Source: JALYZC01 sp963725645 (GTDB taxonomy: Bacteria > Actinomycetota > Thermoleophilia > Solirubrobacterales > Solirubrobacteraceae). From it: 64,000 nucleotides of DNA. The stretch covers positions 62,001 to 126,000 of the forward strand of contig CAVRZD010000002.1 of NCBI GenBank assembly GCA_963725645.1. Reading direction: 5' to 3'. The notes beneath the pieces were generated by a model that ran no database searches, was not told where the DNA came from, and was given only the letters and a program-made list of their open reading frames with translations. Each line of letters starts with the position of its first letter. The stretch's first letter is position 1. The position numbers and the translations under genes were made by a program. Shown here piece by piece: positions 25,009 to 33,605 of the stretch.

Positions 25009-25019
25009 GACACCGTTGA

Positions 25020-25538
25020 CTAGGTCGAGTCCGCCGGAGGTGCGAGCGTCCTCGCCACCTCGCGGCGCGCCCGGAACAGCCTGCTCGTGATCGTCCCCTC
25101 GGCCACCTTGAGTGCACGCGCCGCCTCGGTGTACGACAGCCCGGCCACGTCGACGGCCACCAGCGCGTCGCGGAAGTCGTCCGACAGCTCGGAGATGGCC
25201 CGGTACACCTCGCGCGCCTCGGCCGCGACGGCGGGCTCGGCCGCGGCGCGGCGCTGGTCCGGCAGGTCCAGCGCCTCGGGCTCCGCGCCCGGCGCGGTCT
25301 GCGGGCGCCGCGCGGCGGTGCGCCGGGAGGAGACGAACGTGTTGCGCAGCACGCGCAGGAGATAGCCGAGGTCGTCGTCGCGGCGCACCACGCGCGGGCG
25401 CGCGAGCACGCGCGCGTAGGTGTCCTGCACGAGGTCCTCCGCGTCCTCGCGCGAGCCACACAGTCCCCACGCCGCCCGGTAGAGCCGGTCGAAGTGATCG
25501 CCGAGGGTGTCGGGATCGAGCTCGTGCTCTGGCGTCAT
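25020..25538 (-). CDS. ECF-type RNA polymerase sigma factor
   Basis: A 172-residue sigma-70 family protein with region 2 at about 14-85 (DHFDRLYRAAWGLCGSREDA, EDLVQDTYARVLARPR) and region 4 at about 115-165 (LSDDFRDALVAVDVAGLSYT, EAARALKVAEGTITSRLFRA). It is convergent with the putative anti-sigma gene, tail to tail with 11 bp between, rather than in the usual sigma/anti-sigma operon. The start at ATG 25538 gives a normal length. Target promoters are unknown. Confidence 0.88.
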   Translation of the reverse strand: MTPEHELDPDTLGDHFDRLYRAAWGLCGSREDAEDLVQDTYARVLARPRVVRRDDDLGYLLRVLRNTFVSSRRTAARRPQTAPGAEPEALDLPDQRRAAAEPAVAAEAREVYRAISELSDDFRDALVAVDVAGLSYTEAARALKVAEGTITSRLFRARREVARTLAPPADST

Positions 25539-25560
25539 GGGCCTCCGCGCCCCGCAGCGC

Positions 25561-26640
25561 TCAGGCCGCGGCGGGGACCGGCCGGGGGCCGGGACCGATG
25601 TACTTCGCCGTCGGCCGGATCAGGCGCTCCTCGCGCTTCTGCTCGAGGATGTGCGCCGCCCAGCCGGCCGTGCGGGCGCAGGTGAACATCGACGTGAAGA
25701 GGTGCGAAGGAACGTCGGCGAGGTCGAGCACGACCGCGGACCAGAACTCGACGTTGGTGGCCAGGACCCGGTCGGGCTTGCGTGCCTTGAGCTCGGCCAG
25801 CGCCGCCTCCTCGAGGGCCTCGGCGACCTCGTAGCGCGGCGAGCCCAGCTCGCGGCACGTGCGTCGCAGCACCCGGGCGCGAGGGTCCTCGGCGCGGTAG
25901 ACGCGGTGGCCGAAGCCCATCAGCCGGTCGCGGCGGTCCAGTGCCGACTTCACCCAGCGATCGGCGTCGCCGAGCTGCTCCACCTCGTCGAGCATCGCGA
26001 GCACGCGCGAGGGAGCGCCGCCGTGCAGCGGCCCGGACAGGGCACCGACGGCAGCGGACAGCGCCGCCGCGACGTCGGCCCCGGTCGAGGCGACGACGCG
26101 TGCGGTGAACGTGGAGGCGTTCATGCCGTGCTCGGCGGCGGAAATCCAGTACGCGTCGATCGCCCTGACGTGGCTCGGGTCGGCCTCGCCGCGCCAGCGG
26201 ATGAGAAAGCGCTCGGGAATCGAGTCGCCCTGGTCTACGTCCGCCTGGTCGACCGGCGGCCGGTCCGGCCCGCGGGCCGATTGCGCCACGAAGGAGAGGG
26301 CCATGACGGACGCCCGGGCCAGGTCGTCCCGCGCCTGGCGTTCGGGGATGTCGATGAGCTGGCGCAGACCCCATTCGGGCGCCAACATGGCCAGCGCGGA
26401 CTGCACGTCGACGCGCGGGTCGCCCGAGCGGATCGTGAGCGGAAACGGCTCGGCGGGCGCGAGGCCGGGCTCGAACTCGCCGTCGACGAGCAGGCCCCAG
26501 ACCTTCTCGAACGGCACATGGCCGACGAGATCCTCGATGTCGATCCCGCGATAGCGAAGCGCGCCGCCCGCCTTGTCGGGCTCGGCGATCTCGGTCGCGA
26601 AGGCGACTACCCCCTCGAGGCCTGATTGGACTTCGCTCAT
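25561..26640 (-). CDS. Citrate synthase (citrate synthase 2 type)
   Basis: This enzyme condenses oxaloacetate with acetyl-CoA (or a related acyl-CoA) at the entry of the TCA cycle. The 359-residue, type-2-like short form has LRYRGIDIEDL, the catalytic His regions SGPLHGGAP and MGFGHRVYRAEDPRA, and a C-terminal FTCARTAGWAAHILEQ. The segment carrying the catalytic acid reads NVEFWSAVVLD, i.e. Glu where classical enzymes have Asp; this may be a subgroup trait. The ATG at 26640 is chosen; 28 extra codons upstream cover the divergent promoter region shared with the amidase gene. Confidence 0.9.
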   Translation of the reverse strand: MSEVQSGLEGVVAFATEIAEPDKAGGALRYRGIDIEDLVGHVPFEKVWGLLVDGEFEPGLAPAEPFPLTIRSGDPRVDVQSALAMLAPEWGLRQLIDIPERQARDDLARASVMALSFVAQSARGPDRPPVDQADVDQGDSIPERFLIRWRGEADPSHVRAIDAYWISAAEHGMNASTFTARVVASTGADVAAALSAAVGALSGPLHGGAPSRVLAMLDEVEQLGDADRWVKSALDRRDRLMGFGHRVYRAEDPRARVLRRTCRELGSPRYEVAEALEEAALAELKARKPDRVLATNVEFWSAVVLDLADVPSHLFTSMFTCARTAGWAAHILEQKREERLIRPTAKYIGPGPRPVPAAA

Positions 26641-26717
26641 GCTCGCTCCGTTTCGTATCTCGTCGGCCGCACAGCGTTGCAGGTTAGGCTCCCCGGGACC
26701 CCTCGACAGGAGCTCGA

Positions 26718-28154
26718 ATGTCACCCACCGCCGCCGCCGACCTCCTCTACCGCCCGGTCACCGAGTTGGCCGACCTCGTGCGCAAGGGCGAGGTGACCTC
26801 GCGCGAGCTGGTCGAGGCCTCGCTCGACCGCATCGAGGAGCTCAACCCGACGCTGAATGCCTTCGTCGCGCTCGACGCCGAGCGCGCGCTGGCGGCCGCC
26901 GACGCGATCGGCCCCGGGGACGAGCGCCCGTTCGCCGGCGTCCCGATCGGGATCAAGGACCTGACCCCGGTCGAGGGACTGCCGTTGACGTTCGGCTCGG
27001 ACCTGTTCGGCGACTTTCAACCGTCCAACGACTCCTACGTGGTCCGGCGCTTCAAGGACGCGGGTTTCGTGATCGTGGGAATCACGAACATGCCCGAGAT
27101 GGGCATCGTGCCGACGACCGAGCCGCGCCGCTACGGCGCGGCTCGGAACCCGTGGGACACCGCGCGCACGACCGGCGGCTCCTCGGGCGGCTCGGGCGCC
27201 GCGGTCGCGTCGGGGATGGTGCCGATCGCCCACGCCACCGACGGCGGCGGCTCGACGCGCATCCCGGCGGCGTGCTGCGGGTTGGTCGGGCTCAAGCCGG
27301 CGCGCGGGCGCATCTCGCTCGGGCCCGACGTGGGCGAGCACCTGACGACGGTGGCCGGCGTCCTGACCCGCACCGTCCCGGAGACCGCGGTCCTCCTCGA
27401 CGTGCTGGCGGGCTACGAGCTCGGCGACGCCACGTGGGCGCCGCCGCCCGCGGAGTCGTTCGCCACGACGATGCAGCGCGAGCCCGGGCGCCTGCGCATC
27501 GGCTTCACCCTCAAGCCCCCGATCGAGGCGCCGCTGGACGCCCTCCAGGCGCGCGCCGTGCGCGACGCCGCCGACCTGCTGGCGGAGCTGGGCCACGAGG
27601 TCGAGGAGATCGACCCGCCATGGGACGAGCCGCAGCTGCTGCACCTGTTCAACGTCGCGTTCGGCACGTTCATCGCGCTGGTCGTCGGGTTCGGCGCCAC
27701 GATCGCCGGCCGCGAGCCGACGCCGGAGGACATCGAGCCGCTGAGCCTCGCGATGTTCCGGCAGGCGACCGAGAACACCGCGCTCGCGCTGCACGCCGCG
27801 GTCACGCAGCTCGAGGCCTTCTCGCGGACGCTGGTCGGCTACCTGGATCCGTACGACGCCGTGCTGACGCCCGCGCTGGCCGAGCGGCCGCTGGAGCTGG
27901 GCGAGATCGACACGACCGCCGGCGACGGCCTGGCGGCGTGGGCGCGCGGCGGCCAGTTCACACCGTTCACCGCCACCGCCAACGTCACCGGGCTGCCGGC
28001 GATCTCCCTGCCGCTCTACCACGGCGACGACGGCCTTCCGCTGTGCATCCAGCTGTTCGGCCGGCCAGCGGCCGAGGGGCCGCTGCTGGGGCTGGCGAAC
28101 CAGCTCGAGGTGGCCCGGCCGTGGGCCGACCGGAAGCCCGCCCTCGAGTTCTAA
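26718..28154 (+). CDS. Amidase-signature-family amidase
   Basis: The 478-residue protein carries an intact Ser-cisSer-Lys triad: Lys80 in GVPIGIKDL, cis-Ser155 in TTGGSSGGSG and nucleophile Ser179 in DGGGSTRIPA. It hydrolyses carboxamides in the cytoplasm; whether it uses aliphatic amides or 6-aminohexanoate-type substrates is not predictable. A GatA role is less likely without gatB or gatC nearby. A TAGGCT -10 (26685-26690) and an AGGAG ribosome site give it an ordinary leadered start. The stop overlaps the convergent NDUFA9-like gene by 4 bp. Confidence 0.9.
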   Translation: MSPTAAADLLYRPVTELADLVRKGEVTSRELVEASLDRIEELNPTLNAFVALDAERALAAADAIGPGDERPFAGVPIGIKDLTPVEGLPLTFGSDLFGDFQPSNDSYVVRRFKDAGFVIVGITNMPEMGIVPTTEPRRYGAARNPWDTARTTGGSSGGSGAAVASGMVPIAHATDGGGSTRIPAACCGLVGLKPARGRISLGPDVGEHLTTVAGVLTRTVPETAVLLDVLAGYELGDATWAPPPAESFATTMQREPGRLRIGFTLKPPIEAPLDALQARAVRDAADLLAELGHEVEEIDPPWDEPQLLHLFNVAFGTFIALVVGFGATIAGREPTPEDIEPLSLAMFRQATENTALALHAAVTQLEAFSRTLVGYLDPYDAVLTPALAERPLELGEIDTTAGDGLAAWARGGQFTPFTATANVTGLPAISLPLYHGDDGLPLCIQLFGRPAAEGPLLGLANQLEVARPWADRKPALEF

Positions 28155-29029
28155 CCGGCTCCCAATACGGCCCCCATCGGCTTGGGCACGACACCGAGGT
28201 GCTCAGCGTCGGCCGTGCCGCTGGGCGTCGTCATCGCCACCTCCATCAGCTCCGCCTCGTCCCAGGTGGCGAACGCCGTCTGCCCGAACAGGGCCCCGAC
28301 CGCGCGCAGGCTGGCGCGCACGACCGGCAGTGGAACGTGCACGAGCGGGCGGCGGCGCCCGAGCGAGCGCAGGACCAGCTCGACGATGCCGTCGTAGGTC
28401 AGCGTGTCGGGCCCGGCCAGCTCGTAGCGCGCGCGTCCATTGCCGGCCCCGTTGAGGTCGGCCACCACGCAGTCGGCGACGTCCTCGGCCCAGATCGGCT
28501 GGTACGCGGCGCGCCCCTGGCCGGCGATCGGCATGACGGGCAGCAGGGACAGCCGTTCCAGCAGTCGCAGCCACGGGTCACCTGGCGAGTAGACGATCGA
28601 CGGAGCGAAGATCGTGTGCCTGAGTCCGGACTCCGCGACGGCGCGCTCGGCCAGCGCCTTGGCGCGGAAGAAGCGGGCGCGGCTGCGCGTGGAGGCCTCC
28701 AGCGCCGAGAAGAAGACGAACCGTTCGACGCCGGCACGCTCCGCGGCCTGCACCATGCGCCACGTCGCAACGCCGTTGAGCTCCTCGATCGAGCCGGCGG
28801 GCTGGTCCCGGATCGACGCCGCGAGGTGGACGACGGTGCTCACGCCGCGCAGCGCGTGCCGGAAGGAGAGCGGGTCGGCGAGGTCCCCGAGCGCGATCTG
28901 CACCCGCACGCGCTCGGTTCCGAGCCGGCGTGGATCGCGCACCAGGCAGCGCACCGAATCGCCCTCGGCGGTGAGTCGGCGGAGGAGCGCGGTGCCCACG
29001 AGGCCGGTCGCACCGGTGAGCAGGATCAT
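28151..29029 (-). CDS. NAD(P)-binding NDUFA9-like epimerase-fold protein
   Basis: A 292-residue atypical/extended SDR of the complex I NDUFA9/NmrA-like group. GATGLVG (6-12) opens the Rossmann fold, VVHLAASIRDQP follows, and FVFFSALEAS with the KALAERAVAESGL helix holds a degenerate active site without the YxxxK pair. Such proteins bind NAD(P)H and often act in quinone or redox metabolism. The ATG at 29029 is supported by a TAGACT -10 nine bases upstream. It is convergent with the amidase and divergent from the ferredoxin gene. Confidence 0.8.
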   Translation of the reverse strand: MILLTGATGLVGTALLRRLTAEGDSVRCLVRDPRRLGTERVRVQIALGDLADPLSFRHALRGVSTVVHLAASIRDQPAGSIEELNGVATWRMVQAAERAGVERFVFFSALEASTRSRARFFRAKALAERAVAESGLRHTIFAPSIVYSPGDPWLRLLERLSLLPVMPIAGQGRAAYQPIWAEDVADCVVADLNGAGNGRARYELAGPDTLTYDGIVELVLRSLGRRRPLVHVPLPVVRASLRAVGALFGQTAFATWDEAELMEVAMTTPSGTADAEHLGVVPKPMGAVLGAG

Positions 29030-29038
29030 CGGCGCCGC

Positions 29039-29044
29039 AGTCTA
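29039..29044 (-). promoter_or_regulatory. -10 element of the NDUFA9-like gene (probably leaderless)
   Basis: On the minus strand TAGACT ends 9 bases before the ATG at 29029. Confidence 0.45.
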
Positions 29045-29129
29045 GGCGCCACCGGTGCCGAACCGGCCACCCGGACTGCCTAGAATGCGCGACTCGGTCA
29101 CCAACCCTCCATAAGGAACGAACCGTCAC

Positions 29130-29402
29130 ATGGCCTACGTCATCGCCGAGCCCTGCATCGGGACCAAGGACAACTCGTGCGTCGAGGTCTGCCCCGTCGA
29201 CTGCATTCACCCGACTCCCGACGAGCCCGACTACGACAAGGTCGAGATGCTCTACATCGATCCGGAGGAGTGCATCGACTGCGACGCGTGCGTGGAGGCT
29301 TGCCCGGTCGACGCCTGCTTCGCCGAGGACCAGCTCCCGGAGGAGTGGACGAAGTACACGCAGATCAACCTCGAGTACTACGCCAACGACGGCGGCGGCT
29401 GA
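29130..29402 (+). CDS. fdxA: Seven-iron ferredoxin
   Basis: The 90-residue electron carrier has Cys9, Cys17 and Cys58 placed for a 3Fe-4S cluster and Cys21, Cys48, Cys51 and Cys54 for a 4Fe-4S cluster, in the pattern EPCIG...SCVEVCPVDC...ECIDCDACVEACPVDAC. This is the 7Fe FdxA type of actinobacteria, which donates electrons to oxidoreductases including P450s. A -10 TAGAAT (near 29080) and an AAGGAA ribosome site precede the ATG at 29130. The C-terminal acidic tail is typical. Confidence 0.93.
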   Translation: MAYVIAEPCIGTKDNSCVEVCPVDCIHPTPDEPDYDKVEMLYIDPEECIDCDACVEACPVDACFAEDQLPEEWTKYTQINLEYYANDGGG

Positions 29403-29417
29403 ACCCGCCGCGGCCTC

Positions 29418-30557
29418 TCAGGCCATCGGCAGCGAGGCGCCCGCGGGCTTGGGAGCGGCGGCGGGCGCGGGGGCCTGCATGACGGGCAGCTCGACCGGCG
29501 CGGAGGCGATCAGGCCGCTGGCGGCCTGACGGATCGCCTGCGCGGCCGGGTCGTCCGGGTCCGCCACGACGAGCGGCGTGCCGGCGTCGGCCTGCTCGCG
29601 CAGGGGCATCGTGAGTGGCACCTTGGCCAGGAGCGGGACGTCGAGCTCGTCGGCGAGCAGCTGGCCGCCGCCCTCGCCGAAGATCGGAAAGCGCTCGCCC
29701 GAGGGCGTCGTGAAGCCGGCCATGTTCTCGATCACACCGGCGATCTCGAGCTTGAACTTGCCGGCCATCTCGGCGGCGCGGCGCGCGACCTTCTGCGCGG
29801 CCGGCTGCGGCGTGGTCACGATCGTGAACCGGGCCTGTGGGAGGAGCTGTGAGAGCGTCATGGACACGTCACCAGTCCCCGGCGGGAGGTCGATGAGCAG
29901 GAAGTCCTGCTCGCCCCACGCCACGTCCTCGAGGAACTGCGTTAGCGCCTTGTGGAGCATCGGGCCGCGCCACACGACGGGCGAGTCCTCCTCGACGAAG
30001 AACCCGATCGACATGACCGACGTCCCGTGCGCCTCGAGCGGCAGGATCTTGCGCTCGGCCGAGACCTTCGGACGCTGGGCGCCGAGGCCGAGCATGCGCG
30101 GGATCGAGTAGCCCCACACGTCGGCGTCGAGGACGCCGACGCGCTTGCCCTCGGCGCCGAGCGCCGCGGCGAGGTTGGCCGTGAGCGTGGACTTGCCGAC
30201 GCCGCCCTTGCCGGAGGCGACGCAGATGATGTTGCTCACCTCGGCGAGCGCTCCCTCCGGGAGCGAGCCACGCCCCAGCTTCTGCTGCAGGCTGGACTTC
30301 TGCTGATCCGAGAGCACGTCGAAGTCGACGTTCACTCCGGTCACGCCGTCGAGGCCGTGCACGGCCTTGGCGACGCCCTCCTCGAAGTGGTTGCGGATCG
30401 GACAGCCGGCGGTCGTGAGCGAGACCGTCACGTCCACCACGCCGGTGGAGTCGTGCACCTCGATCGAGCGCACCATGTCAAGCTCGACGATGGAACGGCG
30501 CAGCTCGGGGTCGATGACGGCCCGCAGGGCCTCGCGGACCTCGTCCTTGGAAGGCAT
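29418..30557 (-). CDS. mrp: Mrp/ApbC-family Fe-S cluster carrier ATPase
   Basis: The 379-residue P-loop ATPase delivers Fe-S clusters. An N-terminal MIP18/DUF59 domain (about 3-85, IDPELRRSIVELDMVRSIEV) precedes the deviant Walker A GKGGVGKST (116-124) and the LLIDLPPGTGDVSMTL Walker B/Switch II region. The CxxC that holds the bridging cluster in many homologues is absent: the region reads GFTTPSGERFPIFGEGGG, as I recall for some actinobacterial Mrp proteins. The ATG at 30557 starts the DUF59 domain. The 7Fe ferredoxin gene is adjacent and convergent. Confidence 0.9.
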   Translation of the reverse strand: MPSKDEVREALRAVIDPELRRSIVELDMVRSIEVHDSTGVVDVTVSLTTAGCPIRNHFEEGVAKAVHGLDGVTGVNVDFDVLSDQQKSSLQQKLGRGSLPEGALAEVSNIICVASGKGGVGKSTLTANLAAALGAEGKRVGVLDADVWGYSIPRMLGLGAQRPKVSAERKILPLEAHGTSVMSIGFFVEEDSPVVWRGPMLHKALTQFLEDVAWGEQDFLLIDLPPGTGDVSMTLSQLLPQARFTIVTTPQPAAQKVARRAAEMAGKFKLEIAGVIENMAGFTTPSGERFPIFGEGGGQLLADELDVPLLAKVPLTMPLREQADAGTPLVVADPDDPAAQAIRQAASGLIASAPVELPVMQAPAPAAAPKPAGASLPMA

Positions 30558-30612
30558 CGACCCCCATTCAAGCAGACGGATTGTGCGCGGGCCGAGGTTC
30601 CTTAAGGACCGA

Positions 30613-30635
30613 CGGGACGCCACAAGGGCGTCCCG
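30613..30635 (-). terminator. Probable terminator of the Arg-rich protein gene
   Basis: A perfect 9-bp stem (30613-30621 and 30627-30635) with the loop ACAAG lies about 105 bp downstream of the minus-strand gene ending at 30740. There is no U-tract, so this is tentative. Confidence 0.45.
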
Positions 30636-30739
30636 ACGGTTGAGGGAGGAGAGGGTGCTGCATGTGCCGGCGAGGATATGTGTGCCGGCACGCTCTCCCG
30701 GACGGCGCCTCTCCACGCCGGCGGGTGAAGTCGAACGAG

Positions 30740-31249
30740 CTAGGCGGGGCTCGACACGCGCTCCTGCGCGGTGTTGACGACGTCCTCGACGCGCTTCTGC
30801 GCGGCCTTGCTCTGCTTCTCGAGGTCGCGACGGACGGACTTGACCTCGCGCTGCACGCGGGTGCTGTTGCGCCTTACGGCGCGCTGCGCGCGGGTGCGGC
30901 GCTGACGCAGCTCACGCTCCACGCGCGTGCGCGTCCGCTTGATGCGGCGCTCGGCGCGGTTGCGGGCGGTCGTGCCCCTGCGCTCGAAGCGGCGCAGATC
31001 GCGCTCGACGCGCTTCTGGGCGGTCTCCGGCGTGCTGTAGGCCTTCGCCAGCTCCGTGACGGCATCGGCGACGCGATCGGTCGCGGTCAGGGCCGCGCCG
31101 ACGGGAATCAGAACCGCACGCTCGGCGGCGTACTGGACCTGCTCGACGGGGGTACGCGGGGTGGCCTCGCGCGTCGCTGCGGCGCGCTTGGCGGCGGCGC
31201 TACGGCGCCTGGCGGCGGCGCTGCGCTGGTTCTGGGTGGTGGTAGGCAT
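30740..31249 (-). CDS. Arg/Ala-rich coiled-coil protein, possible nucleoid-binding or phasin-like
   Basis: The 169-residue, very basic protein has no firm family match. The N-terminal ~35 residues are Ala/Arg/Lys-rich (SAAARRRSAAAKRAAATREA). A hydrophobic helix at about 38-70 resembles phasin/apolipoprotein-type amphipathic segments. The remaining ~95 residues form one long charged helix with Arg pairs every 3-4 positions (VERELRQRRTRAQRAVRRNS). It could coat DNA, a granule surface or the membrane. A GAGGAAG ribosome site precedes the ATG; the upstream spacer is unusually AT-rich with nested inverted repeats. Confidence 0.65.
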   Translation of the reverse strand: MPTTTQNQRSAAARRRSAAAKRAAATREATPRTPVEQVQYAAERAVLIPVGAALTATDRVADAVTELAKAYSTPETAQKRVERDLRRFERRGTTARNRAERRIKRTRTRVERELRQRRTRAQRAVRRNSTRVQREVKSVRRDLEKQSKAAQKRVEDVVNTAQERVSSPA

Positions 31250-31363
31250 CTACTTCCTCACTCCTCTCGGCGGTTCCGAGGTCGCGGCGGTTATATCTGA
31301 GCGGCTCGACCAGGACATTAGCAGTCCCACCGAACACGTGTTTGTAAACCCCGGCTGCGAGAG

Positions 31364-31429
31364 CTTGTTACAGGCTAGTCTGACAATCCCGGGAAAAACT
31401 AGACAAAATGGTCACGACTTTGTAACAAG
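31364..31429. repeat. Nested inverted repeats in an AT-rich spacer
   Basis: CTTGTTACA (31364-31372) pairs with TGTAACAAG (31421-31429). Inside lie CTAGT and ACTAG arms and a central CCCGGG. The right outer arm covers the last codons of the zincin gene. It could be a terminator for that gene or an operator for the Arg-rich protein gene. Confidence 0.5.
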
Positions 31430-32524
31430 AGGAACGCGTGTTCGCTCCAACCACGTCCTCGGCTCCTCGAGCTCGGGCAGCGTCGGCAGCGCGTCGGGCC
31501 CGGTCCAGACGCGGTTGAGCGCGTCGATGCCGGCGGCGGCGACCACCTCGTCGGAGAACCGCTTGCCGAGCCGGTACTGGCGCAGCTTGAGGTCGAGACC
31601 GAGCAGCCTGGCGAGCCAGCGCGAGGCCGCCGACCGCGTCGAGCGGCGGCGCTCGAGCCCGACCCGGAGCTGCGGCAAGGACGGGAGCACCGCCGCGCCG
31701 ACCGCGTCCATCACGTGCTCGGCGTACCCCTCCAACACTGCCATCGTCGCCTGCGCCCGATCGAGCAGTGCGCGCTGCTCGGGGGCCGTCACGAGGGAGA
31801 GCAGATCGCCCTCGCGCACCGCATCGACCAGTGCGCGCAGGTCGGCGCCGGACGGGAGCCGCAGCAGCTTCCCGGGGTCGATCGAGACCTCGGCCGTGCG
31901 CAGCAGCTCGCGCACGAGACCGGCGAGGTGCTCGCGCAGCCACGGCACGCCCTCGAACTGCAGCGCGTGGGTCGTCTCGTGCAGCGCGACCCAGCGCAGG
32001 AGCTCGTCCGCGTCGGCGTCGAGGCTCGAGACGGCCTCGTCGAGGTTCGGGGCCACGAACAGCAGGCGCGCCGGCGCGGCGGAATCGAGCAGCATCAGCT
32101 CGTACTGGCCCAGTACGTGGCGCGACATGTAGCCGAACAGCGCCCCGATCTCCGCCGCGACGAGGACGCCCGCCACCGCGCGCACCGGCGCGGCCAGCGG
32201 TCCCAGCTCGGTGCCGAGGCGATCGCCCAGCGGCTCGAGCAGGGGGCGCAGGCTGCGAACGTTGGCGTCGATCCAGCCGCGCCGGTCCAGCGCCTCGGGT
32301 CGCGGCAGCGCGCCCGGCGGCCGCAGGCCGGTGTACGCGGTGACGAGGCGCTCGCTCTCGGCGGCCGCGGCGGGCAGCGCGGCGAGCCGCGCCTGCGTGC
32401 CCACGCCGTTCGTGCCCTCACCGGCGACGACGCCGGCGATCTGTGTTGCAAGGCCCCAGTCGATCACGGTCTGCCAGATGATGACGCAGGCGGCCAGCGG
32501 GGCCACCGCGCTCCCTTCGCTCAT
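31412..32524 (-). CDS. Zinc-dependent metalloprotease-like protein (DUF2342/zincin family)
   Basis: A 370-residue protein with the zincin motif HETTH at 182-186 in WVALHETTHALQFEG. Its overall layout matches the actinobacterial DUF2342 group, sometimes labelled 'F420 biosynthesis associated': VIDWGLATQIA at the N-terminus, LGQYELMLLD and FVAPNLDE before the motif, then VLEGYAEHVMD after it. No protease substrate is established. The ATG at 32524 starts the conserved part; the 43-codon extension upstream reads into the divergent promoter region. Divergent from the DUF5995 gene. Confidence 0.82.
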   Translation of the reverse strand: MSEGSAVAPLAACVIIWQTVIDWGLATQIAGVVAGEGTNGVGTQARLAALPAAAAESERLVTAYTGLRPPGALPRPEALDRRGWIDANVRSLRPLLEPLGDRLGTELGPLAAPVRAVAGVLVAAEIGALFGYMSRHVLGQYELMLLDSAAPARLLFVAPNLDEAVSSLDADADELLRWVALHETTHALQFEGVPWLREHLAGLVRELLRTAEVSIDPGKLLRLPSGADLRALVDAVREGDLLSLVTAPEQRALLDRAQATMAVLEGYAEHVMDAVGAAVLPSLPQLRVGLERRRSTRSAASRWLARLLGLDLKLRQYRLGKRFSDEVVAAAGIDALNRVWTGPDALPTLPELEEPRTWLERTRVPLVTKS

Positions 32525-32664
32525 ACATCCGTCCAATCGCTCAAGCCGCCGCTCAAGCTTGCCGATGGACGCTATGGAAACTGGAGGTGGACGCGGACCC
32601 TCATCGCGTCCCGCTTGTGCGACATCGGCCCTCGAGCTCTCGGGGCCAACCAAGGAAGGTGGAG

Positions 32665-33579
32665 ATGCGCGGTACTCGCCTGCTGCTCGCGTCGCTGTGC
32701 GCGTGCGCTCTGATGCTCTTCCCGGCCCGGGCCATGGCCGACGACAACATCCTCGTCGACTGGAGCTCGCTGGTCCCCGGCTTGACCGACCAGTACGACC
32801 CGAACAGCGCGAACGAGTGCGTGTCGGGCAAGGTCAAGTGCGTCGACGCGACGATCAAGGAGATGACGAAGCGGTTCAACCCGCTCGCGTCCTCCTGCGA
32901 CCACCGCGCCCTGTTCTCGCTGCTGTACCTGCGCGTCACCCAGCAGTACCGCCAGGCGGTCAGCGATCCGAACTTCTTCGAGGACAACGCGTTCGTCAAT
33001 CACGAGGACGCGGTCTTCGCCAAGTACTACTTCACGCCGATGGACGCCTACAACCACGGCGACATGGGCAACGTGCCGCAGGCCTGGCAGATCGCGCTCA
33101 ACGCGGCCACGAACAAGCAGGTGACCGGTGAGGGTGACCTCCTGCTCGGCGTCAACGCGCACGTGCAGCGCGACCTGCCCTTCGTGCTCGAGGCGATCGG
33201 CCTCGTCAAGCCCGACGGCTCGAGCCGCAAGCCCGATCACGACAAGGTCAACCAGATCCTCTACGACGCGTACGAGCCGGCCATCACCGAGGGCGCCCAG
33301 CGCTTCGACCCCAGCGTGAACGTGACCCTGCCCGGCCCGCTGCAGGCGCTCGGCTACCAGACCTTCTTCCAGGCGGTCGAGGGCTGGCGCGAGGGCGCAT
33401 GGCGCAACGCCGAGCGGCTCGCGAGCGCGCCCGACGCGGCAGCTCGCGCCGTGGTCGCCCAGCAGATCGAGGACTACGCCGCCAGCCAGGCCGAGCTCAT
33501 CAAGTCTCTGTCGCCGACCACGCCGACTCCGCCCGGCCAGGTCTCGCGCGACGCCTACTGCGCCAGCCATCACGGCTGA
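32665..33579 (+). CDS. Secreted DUF5995-family protein
   Basis: The 304-residue protein has an N-terminal signal peptide (MRGTRLLLASLCACALMLF, cleavage near ARAMAD). Its DUF5995-like body includes WSSLVPGLTDQYDPNS, then CDHRALFSLLYLRVTQQYRQ, HEDAVFAKYYF and PQAWQIALNAA. Conserved His and Asp residues (HEDAVFAKYY, DHDKVN) suggest a helical metal-dependent enzyme, but no activity is known. The ATG at 32665 follows a Shine-Dalgarno AAGGTGGAG. It is divergent from the zincin gene. Confidence 0.82.
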   Translation: MRGTRLLLASLCACALMLFPARAMADDNILVDWSSLVPGLTDQYDPNSANECVSGKVKCVDATIKEMTKRFNPLASSCDHRALFSLLYLRVTQQYRQAVSDPNFFEDNAFVNHEDAVFAKYYFTPMDAYNHGDMGNVPQAWQIALNAATNKQVTGEGDLLLGVNAHVQRDLPFVLEAIGLVKPDGSSRKPDHDKVNQILYDAYEPAITEGAQRFDPSVNVTLPGPLQALGYQTFFQAVEGWREGAWRNAERLASAPDAAARAVVAQQIEDYAASQAELIKSLSPTTPTPPGQVSRDAYCASHHG

Positions 33580-33605
33580 GCAGGTGCCCCTGGGGAGGGG
33601 CTCAC

